From CBDCYS01 sp965226185 (lineage in GTDB: Bacteria; Acidobacteriota; Terriglobia; Bryobacterales; UBA6623): DNA of 64,000 nt. Positions 56,620-64,000 of the stretch are shown here, piece by piece. The first letter of the stretch is position 1, and each line of letters opens with the position of its first letter. The stretch spans positions 1,178,001-1,242,000 of the forward strand of contig CBDDCT010000006.1 in assembly GCA_965226185.1 (NCBI GenBank), given 5' to 3'. Below the pieces are notes generated by a model. It saw only the letters and a program-made list of their open reading frames with translations, was not told the DNA's origin and ran no database searches. The position numbers and the translations under genes were made by a program.

Positions 56620-58710
56620 ATGCCGAATTACGCGCTGCGACTTCTCGATCTGATGCGGATTGGAGTTCTCATTTTAGCGGTCAGTTGGGTGGTTAGCCTT
56701 GCCACGCTGCCGTCGCCAGCCACGGATCTGCCCGCGGGACCGGGTCCCCGCTGGACCCGAGTCGGTTCGCGAGGGGTCAACGTTGGGCTGGCCGGTGTTG
56801 TGGGCGGGCCGGTCTCCGACGTGGCGTTTTCCCTCGACGGTGCTGTTCTTTATGTACGAACCGGGTCGGGGCGCGTTTGGGCCTCGTCCGACTCAGGTGA
56901 ATCCTGGGAGCATTTCCAGAGCGCTCCCGGTGAGATCAACCCGTTTTTGAGATCCCGTGTCCTTACCTCTGACGCGGAGGCCCCGAGGGACGATCCCGCG
57001 GCGCTTGTGGTAGCCCATCCGTTTGACCGGTTCTACCTGTTCGCCCTGGGTCGTGACCTGCATCGTTCGATGAATGGCGGCGAGACCTGGATCAATCTGA
57101 CTCAGGATGGTTTGGGCTCTATCATCGGTCCCTGGCAAGTCTCCATCGCTTTCTCTCCGCTCGACCGTGACACGATTGCCGTTTCGAATTCAGCGGGTCT
57201 GTGGAAGTCCGCGGACAAGGGCTTGACCTGGGTCAGCCTAAACGGGAATCTGCCGAACTTCCCCGGCGGCCGTTTCTCGGGGCCTACCGCCGATGATGGA
57301 GTTCGGCTGATTGCCGCCGGCTGGGGCGAAATCGCAACGGAACCTAGTGCTGGAATCGCCTGGCAGCCGGTTTCTCAGGCGACGCGCGGAGCTTGGCTTG
57401 ACAGTTTCCGAACGCTTCCCGCCGAGGACCAGCTCCGCCATGCCGCCACGCCGCTCCTGCTGCCTTCCGGTATGCTGGCCAGTTTCCGAATCTGGACCGG
57501 CGGCGATACGGTGTCGGACGACCTGACTGTCTGTGGAATTGGGGAATGTCAGAACCCTGGGGAGCACTTCATCAGCGCTTTCGCGCAGGCCGGTGGCGAA
57601 GGCGGCTTTTACTACCTGGGGACCAGTGACGGCTTGATTTGGATTTCCGAGGACTTGGGAGAAACCTGGCGGCCGGCCTTCGAAGGGTTGCCGCAAGGAG
57701 ATGCCGGCGTGTCGGCTATTTTCGGCAATCCCAGCGGACCTCACGCCGCGATTGCCGTGCTCGATGCCGGCTCGGGCGGCCGTGTCTTACGGACGACGAA
57801 CGGAGGCGTCTTCTGGGACGACCTGACCGCGGATCTTCCCCCGGGCGCGCTTTACGCCGTCACGGCGGATGCAGCGACTGGCGCGCTTTACGTCGCCGGT
57901 GAGGCGGGAGTGTTCTATACCGTTACCGATCTGCGTGACCCGTCGCCGCCCACGCCATGGCGCTCCGTTGCCGGCAATCTGCCTGCCGCGGCGGTTCGGG
58001 ATTTGACGCTGGATACGGTGACAGGGCGGCTTTACGCGTCGGTCGATGCATTTGGCGTCTATCGCGCCAGGGCGCCGGCCGTCATGGACACCCTGCGTGT
58101 TTTGAACGGGGCGGATCTGAGCCTCCGGGCGGCGGCTCCGGGCGGGCTGCTTACGGTTCTCGGCGGAGGATTGAGAGCAGTGACAGTCACAGGCCGCGCC
58201 GCGCCGATTCTGCTTTCCGACGCCTACCAAGCCCAGATCCAAGTGCCGTTTGACGCCGCGGGCGAGCAGCTTTCCCTTTCGCTGCAAACGCTGGCCGGAA
58301 CGACGCGGATCGGCTATCCCCTGGCGGACGTATCGCCGGCGGTTTTCGTCGACCGCGGCAGCCCCTTGGTTCTCGACGCCGGCACGGGCATGTTGTTGAG
58401 CGCCCGGCATCCGGCTATCGCGGGCGGTCACATCTTGATCTTGGCTACCGGTCTGGGGAAGGTCAGACCCGCTTGGCCGACGGGCGTGCCCGCGCCGCTG
58501 GAAGACCCGCCCGCCACGGTGCGGCCGGTGAAGGCATACCTCAATGGGGCGCCGCTGCGGGTGATTTCCTCAACGCTGGCCGGCGGCTACATCGGGACCT
58601 ACATGGTCGAAGTGGAGATTCCGAGTGTCCTCAACTCCGGCACCGCGGAGCTGACGCTCGAAGTCGGCGGCCACACGAGCAACGCGGTCCGTATCTACAC
58701 GGAGCCGTGA
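56620..58710 (+). CDS. Secreted sialidase-like propeller protein with Solibacter-type C-terminal domain
   Basis: A 697-residue protein. The signal or anchor is MRIGVLILAVSWVVSLATL. Residues about 50-440 are sialidase/BNR-type propeller blades (VWASSDSGESWEHFQSA, LHRSMNGGETWINLTQ, LWKSADKGLTWVSLNG, LIWISEDLGETWRPAF), each with S-x-D-x-G-x-T/S-W. The last ~210 residues (VLNGADLSLRAAAPGGLLTV, AYQAQIQVPFDAAG, AVFVDRGSPLVLDA, GHILILATGLGKVRPAW and VPAPLEDPPATVRPVKAYLN) match the TIGR03437-type C-terminal domain known from Solibacter. It is probably surface-exposed; the ligand is unknown. The starts at 56545 and 56653 are alternatives. Confidence 0.8.
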   Translation: MPNYALRLLDLMRIGVLILAVSWVVSLATLPSPATDLPAGPGPRWTRVGSRGVNVGLAGVVGGPVSDVAFSLDGAVLYVRTGSGRVWASSDSGESWEHFQSAPGEINPFLRSRVLTSDAEAPRDDPAALVVAHPFDRFYLFALGRDLHRSMNGGETWINLTQDGLGSIIGPWQVSIAFSPLDRDTIAVSNSAGLWKSADKGLTWVSLNGNLPNFPGGRFSGPTADDGVRLIAAGWGEIATEPSAGIAWQPVSQATRGAWLDSFRTLPAEDQLRHAATPLLLPSGMLASFRIWTGGDTVSDDLTVCGIGECQNPGEHFISAFAQAGGEGGFYYLGTSDGLIWISEDLGETWRPAFEGLPQGDAGVSAIFGNPSGPHAAIAVLDAGSGGRVLRTTNGGVFWDDLTADLPPGALYAVTADAATGALYVAGEAGVFYTVTDLRDPSPPTPWRSVAGNLPAAAVRDLTLDTVTGRLYASVDAFGVYRARAPAVMDTLRVLNGADLSLRAAAPGGLLTVLGGGLRAVTVTGRAAPILLSDAYQAQIQVPFDAAGEQLSLSLQTLAGTTRIGYPLADVSPAVFVDRGSPLVLDAGTGMLLSARHPAIAGGHILILATGLGKVRPAWPTGVPAPLEDPPATVRPVKAYLNGAPLRVISSTLAGGYIGTYMVEVEIPSVLNSGTAELTLEVGGHTSNAVRIYTEP

Positions 58711-59975
58711 GCACGCGAGTTGTAGCTCGATTGGCCGTCTCCCGCGCCTGAACCCAAGTAAATCAAGTGTCCCCTTACCCGGCGGAATCCGCCATTGCTA
58801 GAGAAGCCTTGTTTGGCGGGCCGGTCGGCGCACAAGTGGATGGAAATGGAAGATCAGAGGCTGTGAGGATGCGTCCGAACGGCTGGGCCTAGCTGGCTGG
58901 CATGCCTATAGACGGATAGCTGACCGAAGGCTTGTTCTCGCTGGCTATTGGCAGTATGCTGTAAAGGTCGTGCCTAGTAGGATCAACCTCCTTCTTGTAA
59001 GGCTCGGTCTTCTGGCGCTAATGCCCTGCCTGTTGTTGGTCGAGGCTGATGCTCAATCGAGCACATCAGTCCGGGAGGAGATGTACAAGCGCTACCTGGA
59101 TTTCCCTTCCTACGTGAAAGGGGGCAAGGTCGAACCACATTGGGAGAAAGACGACTCATCTTTCTGGTACTCCGAATCGGACGAACCCAGCTCTCGGGCG
59201 TGGAGGATCGACCCGAATCAAGGTACAAAGGTCCGCATCCAGCCACCTGCCATAACGACCGGACGGAAGCGAGAAACGCCTTCCCCCGACGGCCGGTGGA
59301 TCGCTTTCATTAAGGATTTCAACCTATTCCTCCAATCCCCCGACGGCGAGCAAACGATTCAACTCACCGAAGACGGAACGAAAGAACCGGCCTGGAGAGA
59401 CTACTTCCGACTTGTCTGGTCTCCTGACGGTTCCAAGTTGGCGGCTCGCCGAAACGACTATGCCGATGTGCCTTGCTACCCTCCACTGCCCGACTGGTTA
59501 AACTATCCAGCCCCGGTGAAATGTAGCCGAGATACGATTACCGGACAACCCTGGCCCCGCACGGAAGTTGTCATTTTTGATGTAGAGAACGGCGGCACGG
59601 TACGAATCCAGCCTGACGAGGGATTCTACGTGGACTACGTGTACCCGGTCTGGCGCCAGGACGGATCGGAATTTCTCATCCCGACTCGCAATCGGTCGGG
59701 AGCGATTCGCCGCGTTGTCGCGGCGGACGTGCGCACAGGAGAAACAAGGCCGCTCCTAGAAGATACGAAGGTTGCGAGAGGCCGGGTTGAATCGCGGAGG
59801 CTTCTACGACCTGTAGGCGACAACTCGGGGTTCATTTGGCGCTCGGAGCGAGACGATTGGAACCACATCTACCTGTACGACTACGATGGGCGGCTGGTTC
59901 GTCGCCTTACAGAGGGAGATTTTCCGGTTGTTAACGTCATTGAGATTGATACGGACGAGAGGTGGGTTTATTTCA

Positions 59976-61776
59976 CCTGAATTATGCACAGATTCGGCGT
60001 AGCCATCGCCGATGGAGTTGTGGCGGTAGCGGCAGTCGTGTCAACTCAGTGATTTAGCAAGTCGTCTTTTCCTCTGTTTCCCTCCCTGTTTGAGCCGCCT
60101 GCCAATCCCGGCGGGCAAAAGCGGGCGGGCAAGCGGCGTGTTCCCAGTACGTTGCGGCGAGTGCATGAAATTTTATGCATGGAGCGCCCCTCAACTCAGC
60201 GCACCCTCCACCACCGGCGCGAAGCTCGATCCCGGTGGCCCCATCGCCCGCAGCCGCCGCATCAGCCGTTCAAACAGGCCCTTTTCCTCATAATGATCGC
60301 TGTAGCTGACACCCGTTCTGCCGGCGTGCCGCCAGATCTTGGCCGCCACGAACAGAAAGCGCAGCCGCGCCGTCGCCAGGGTGGTGTGCCGCAGTGTCTC
60401 CACGCTGGCTTGGGCTTCGCGGTTGAACAGCAGCAGCCAGCAGTTGAGGTTGTAGGCCAGCATGGCCAGCTGAAAGTGATTGCGGTTCATGTCAAAGCGG
60501 CGCGAGGGATGGGCCGCCAGCCCGGCGTCGTTGTTGGCCTCCTTGATGAGGTTCTCGGCTGCGGCGCGCTGATTGTAAAACCACACCACCGCCGCGATCG
60601 GTTCGGCCAGGTTGGTGACAAACACGCGGTAGGTGTAAGCGCTGGTGGCAAACAGCTGGTATTGCTCGGCCGCGCCGGCCGCGGGTTCGTTTTCGTAACG
60701 CAGCGCCAGGAAACGACAGGCCCGCGCCCAGCCCTGCGGCTGGTAGAGGAATTCGCATTCCGCATCCGCATCGCTGTGGGGCGAGGGCTTCCAGGCCGCT
60801 TGCTGCAACTGCTCGACCAGCCGCCTGGTCTTGCGCGCCACGATGACGAACTGACAAGCCGCCTTTTCATAGGCCTCCACCGCCTCCCAGCAATAAAACC
60901 CGGAATCGGCCCGCGCCAGGATTTTCTTCACGCCGTGCGGCAAAGCCCGAAAGGCGCTCTCGAGGTGGGCGGCGATCTGCCGGCCCGTGGGCCGGTCGCC
61001 GTTGCGCAACCCGCCCATCAGGTATTCGCGCGTCTCGGCCAGGAAAGTCAGTATCGGCTGGTAGCTGCGCTTGCCCTTGTTCTTGGGGTTGTAACTCTTG
61101 CGCCCGCCCATCTGGCGGCCGTAGAGCGTGTGCACGGTGGTGTCGGTGTCCAGCGTCACCGTCTCCAATTTCACCTGGGCCGCGGCCCAGACTCGTTCCC
61201 GCAGCTGGCGCTGAATGGAAAGGATCTGCTTCGCCACGTTGAGGTGCAGCGAGGCCAGAAAGCGCCACAGCGTGGACTGCGGCGGCAGACGCGTCACTTG
61301 CAAGATGCCGGTCAAGATGGGGTCGCGGGCGATGAAGCGGAGTTGGTTCAGCCGCGCAAAGCCGACATAGAGGCCCAGCACGAGGGCCAGCACAAACTGG
61401 TAGAGGCTCATCACACGGGTGATTCGTTTGTTCGTGATGGTTTCTTCCAGCAGCGCCTGGAAGCCGAGTTTTTCGAGCAGGGTGGCGACGGGCAGCAAGC
61501 CGCCGTAGGGAGTCAGATTCTTGCCGCGGAAGTGATAAGGCGTGGCAGCCCCGATTTTATTGGGCCGCGGGGCCCTCGCGCCCCGGCCTTGTTTGACGGG
61601 CCTTCGGGAGCTATGCTGTTTTCGCTTGGTAACCATTTGGGTGACCTCCTTGGGGTTGACTGGCGAAGCTGAAATCTTTGCCAGCCTACCTTATTACCCC
61701 ATGTTTTCGGGGGTCCCCCAAATGGCCCCTGGCGGCTCAGCCCTCCTCCGGTGCACCCCGCAGTGCATAATTCAGG
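59976..61776 (-). mobile_element. IS1380-family element B, copy 2 (minus orientation)
   Basis: 1801 bp, same sequence and ends as 30702-32502 but inverted. The 5-bp duplication TTTCA flanks it (59971-59975 and 61777-61781). It interrupts the S9 peptidase gene; removing it with one TTTCA restores the frame. Confidence 0.95.
60191..61636 (-). CDS. IS1380-family transposase (copy 2)
   Basis: A 481-residue protein identical to the product of 30842-32287 (same catalytic residues in DTDTTVHTLYGRQ and RADSGFYCWEAV). Identity over the whole protein and equal element length show recent transposition. The two copies, 27 kb apart in opposite orientation, could also support inversion of the segment between them. 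Confidence 0.95.
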   Translation of the reverse strand: MVTKRKQHSSRRPVKQGRGARAPRPNKIGAATPYHFRGKNLTPYGGLLPVATLLEKLGFQALLEETITNKRITRVMSLYQFVLALVLGLYVGFARLNQLRFIARDPILTGILQVTRLPPQSTLWRFLASLHLNVAKQILSIQRQLRERVWAAAQVKLETVTLDTDTTVHTLYGRQMGGRKSYNPKNKGKRSYQPILTFLAETREYLMGGLRNGDRPTGRQIAAHLESAFRALPHGVKKILARADSGFYCWEAVEAYEKAACQFVIVARKTRRLVEQLQQAAWKPSPHSDADAECEFLYQPQGWARACRFLALRYENEPAAGAAEQYQLFATSAYTYRVFVTNLAEPIAAVVWFYNQRAAAENLIKEANNDAGLAAHPSRRFDMNRNHFQLAMLAYNLNCWLLLFNREAQASVETLRHTTLATARLRFLFVAAKIWRHAGRTGVSYSDHYEEKGLFERLMRRLRAMGPPGSSFAPVVEGALS

Positions 61777-62097
61777 TTTCATCGGTCACGACGACCGTAA
61801 GAGGCCTTACGATACGCACCTCTACCGCGTCAGCCTCGACGGTGGCGACTACGAGCGCCTCACGGAGGAAGAGGGGAATCACGAAGTAGTGTTCTCGCCG
61901 TCAAGAGCTTTCTATCTCGACACACATTCGAACATCACGCGGCCGCCGGCGGTGGAACTGCGGCGCGCAGATGGGAAGCTGCTGCGGGTACTGTCCAAGG
62001 CCGACATCAGGGACCTCAAGCAACTACGGCGTATTCCTCCCGAGGAATTTGTGGTTAAGGCCGCCGACGGCGAGACGAACCTCCACGGAGTCTTGTA

Positions 62098-62629
62098 CCT
62101 GAATTATGCACTGCGGCGTGGACCTGAGGAGGGCTGAGCCGCAAGGGACCATTGGGAACCCCCGAAAACATGGGGTAAAAAGGTAGGCTGGCAAAGATTT
62201 CAGCTTCGCCAGCCAACCCCAAGGAGGTCACCCACATGGTTACCAGACGAAAACAGCATAGCTCCCAAAGGCCCGTCCAACAAGGCCCAGCCGTGACGGC
62301 CTCGCGACCCAATAAAATCGGGGCTTCGACGCCTTACCACTTCCGCGGCAAGAAGCCGACTTTCCCTACGGCGGCTTTCTGCCGGTGGTCGGGAGGGCGC
62401 TGATCTGAGAGCCTGGCTATGCGCTATGCATAAAATTTTATGCACTAGCCGTAACGCACTGGAAACACGTCACTTCCGAGCGAGGTTTTGACGACGCGGA
62501 ATCTGGGCGGGAAGGGAAACCGGGGACGGAGAAGCCAAAAGACCAGTTGCCGAGCTACCACCTCACGACGACCGCCAACCCGCTACGAACGCAGCCACAC
62601 TCGCAAAGTGAATCTGTGCATAATTCAGG
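62098..62629 (+). mobile_element. MITE derived from an IS1380 element-B relative, copy 2
   Basis: 532 bp with CCTGAATTATGCAC...GTGCATAATTCAGG ends and target duplication TTGTA (62093-62097, 62630-62634). It is nearly identical to 37412-37947, differing by a six-base deletion near 62562 and a two-base insertion that shifts the residual transposase frame (ATG 62236). It sits in the S9 peptidase gene. Confidence 0.9.
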
Positions 62630-63419
62630 TTGTATAAACCGTACGATTTCGACCCAGACCGCAAATATCCTGTCATCGACTTCGCGTAATGGGGGAGCTT
62701 CCTATGTAGATTTGCAGAGGGTGTTCGTTCCGTGGCACTGGACGGATCAGCGGTGGGCTGTGCCAGAAGCTTTTGCTCAGTTGGGTTACATCACATTCGC
62801 GGTGGAAAACCGCGGGACACCGGAGCGAGGTCGGAAGTTCCATGAGCCGTACCCAGGGCAGATGGGGCGATATGAGATTCCCGACCACGCCGCCGCCTTG
62901 AAGCAGCTTGCGGACGAGAGAACCTACATCGACACGGATCGCGTCGGAATCTTTGGCCATTCCTGGGGCGGCCATTACGCCACACGTGCTCTTCTGCAGG
63001 CCCCGGACGTGTATCACGTGGGTGTCGCGTTGGCACCGGACAGCTATCTTCTTCATACCCCTGGTTACAGTGCCGAACTCTTCCTTGGGACACCTCAGGA
63101 CAACAAAGAGGCCTACGAGTATGCTTCCAATCTGTGGCTCGCGGACCGGTTAGAGGGCAAGTTGCTCATCATTCAGGGAACAGATGATACGAGCGTTCCT
63201 TTACCCGACGTGATGCTGATGATCGATGCACTGGTCAAGGCCGACAAGCGCTTCGATCTAATCTTGCTGCCGGGGGAAGGTCACTCGCCCAGCGAGAAGG
63301 TTCAACCGTATGTCGAAAAGGCGATTCGGGAATACTTCGCGGAGCACCTTAAGCCCTAGGCCGCATTTCCTAGTGCGTGGCGAGGCGAAGCCGCAGCGCC
63401 GTTCCCCGGCTGTGTAGGT

Positions 63420-64000
63420 TCACTGCCCTAGTACTTCATCTGTCCACTTGTCGTGCAGCTTGGTCAGCCGGCTCAGTACCTCCGGGTGATCCTTGGCCAG
63501 GTTATGGTGTTCGCTCGTGTCTTTGGAAAAATCGCTGAGAAAGATCTTTTCGTCTTCGCCGACAGGCCCGCGCATGGTGCGTTCGGCGTTGACGATCAGT
63601 TTCCAATTGCCCTCGCGAACGGCCCATTGCTTTCCGCGCTGCCAGTGGAAGACCTTGTGGGGCGATTTCGCCTCGGCTGAGAGTATGACCGGCATCAAGC
63701 TCTTACCGTCGATCTTCGTGCCGGGAAGCCCGGCGCCCGTGATCTCGGCGACCGTTGGGAGCCAATCGACGGAAGTAGCGAACTGATGGCGCACGGCGTT
63801 CTCGGGAATCACGCCCGGCAGACTGACAATGGCCGGCACTCGAATGCCGCCCTCGAATAAGCTGAACTTGGCTCCGCGGTAGGGGCCGGCGTTTCCGCCG
63901 CCGAACATCGTTCGCTCTTCGGTCGAGTGGCCGTGATCGGAGAGAAAGATGACCAGGGTGTTCTCGGTCAGCCCCAAGCGGCCGGCATGATCGAGAATCT
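63420..64000 (-). CDS. Sulfatase, C-terminal part (5' end beyond window)
   Basis: Partial gene; the frame is open to the right edge (…ILDHAGRLGLTENT before the first internal ATG). The visible ~193 residues have VIFLSDHGHSTEERTMFGGG (metal-binding Asp-His of the sulfatase fold), YRGAKFSLFEGGIRVPAIVS (conserved lysine region), ATSVDWLPTVAEITGAGLP and FHWQRGKQWAVREGNWKLIV, the C-terminal half of type I sulfatases. The formylglycine site is outside the window. It converges with the S9 peptidase remnant. Confidence 0.85.
   Translation of the reverse strand, partial: ILDHAGRLGLTENTLVIFLSDHGHSTEERTMFGGGNAGPYRGAKFSLFEGGIRVPAIVSLPGVIPENAVRHQFATSVDWLPTVAEITGAGLPGTKIDGKSLMPVILSAEAKSPHKVFHWQRGKQWAVREGNWKLIVNAERTMRGPVGEDEKIFLSDFSKDTSEHHNLAKDHPEVLSRLTKLHDKWTDEVLGQ

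Larger units (their letters stand above)
58970..63359 (+). pseudogene. S9-family peptidase gene broken by an IS, a MITE and a frameshift
   Basis: N-terminal part 58970-59975 (signal peptide, DPP IV-like propeller: GTEPAWRDYFRLVWSPDGS-like repeats), middle part 61782-62097 (IGHDDRKRPYDTHLYRVSLD to NLHGVLY) and C-terminal part 62635-63359. Joining across the two elements, each with one target-site copy removed, keeps the frame: ...RWVYF+IGHDD... and ...GVLY+KPYDFDPD.... The C-terminal catalytic domain keeps VGIFGHSWGGHYATRALL (Ser), DDTSVPLPDVMLM (Asp) and LPGEGHSPSEK (His). At 62697-62700 an extra base (taat for tat) creates a TAA and shifts the frame before the YGGASYVDLQRVF region. The 62700-63359 part alone has no start of its own. 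Confidence 0.8.

Noticed and set aside
60152..61672. Plus-strand open frame of 506 codons inside IS1380 element B copy 2 (and its mirror in copy 1)
   Set aside because: It is antisense to the intact transposase and present only because the transposase is; no motifs.

Overview
The window looks like a high-GC chromosome segment from an Acidobacteriota genome, most likely of the Bryobacterales/Solibacter group. The strongest marker is the secreted protein at 56620-58710, whose C-terminal ~220 residues resemble the Solibacter-type C-terminal domain (TIGR03437 as I remember it). Supporting traits are a paired DUF1549/DUF1553 c-type cytochrome protein and DUF1501 protein, two sulfatases, many exported beta-propeller proteins and a heavy load of IS elements. 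No rRNA, tRNA or CRISPR array was recognised. Taxonomy is an inference.

Layout. 1-18.3 kb is ordinary chromosome: a partial secreted propeller gene, two tandem Flp-type pilin copies (one with a stop at codon 2), a glutaryl-CoA dehydrogenase-like gene, membrane and hypothetical proteins, a Tat-type sulfatase, a decayed VapBC pair, a TlpA/DsbD-alpha redox pair, a minus-strand run (CvpA, 2-hydroxyacid dehydrogenase, enolase-superfamily enzyme, xseA), a methylglutaconyl-CoA hydratase-like gene and an FG-GAP protein. 18.3-28 kb is a small integrative element (XRE regulator, D5/P4-type primase-helicase, Zn-ribbon protein, excisionase-like protein, integrase stub), wrecked by two IS630 elements and one IS1380 element and followed by an IS4 element, a truncated FN3/lipase-like gene and an IS200/IS605 remnant. 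28-44 kb holds an unknown HEVLE-motif protein under a near-consensus promoter, a HicAB pair, a double cupin, an IS1380 element, the cytochrome/DUF1501 pair, a MITE, a propeller-plus-DUF3604-like lipoprotein, speA and an orphan antitoxin. 44-48.4 kb is a cluster of mobile DNA. 48.4-58.7 kb holds a class V aminotransferase plus serA (probable serine synthesis), cytochrome c, a YceH family protein, VapBC, RidA, a zincin, a RelE-type toxin-antitoxin pair, FecR and the TIGR03437-like protein. 58.9-63.4 kb is an S9 peptidase gene hit three times: by a full IS1380 element, by a MITE derived from that family, and by a one-base frameshift. The window ends inside a second sulfatase.

The clearest unifying story is transposon biology. 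Two equal-length copies (1801 bp) of one IS1380-family element with identical transposases sit in opposite orientation. Two ~534 bp internal-deletion derivatives share their termini, and all four have perfect 5-bp target duplications. Three further transposase genes each carry a run of eight A residues exactly where the reading frame must change. Several disrupted host genes can be rejoined in frame on paper by removing the element and one target-site copy, which confirms the boundaries.
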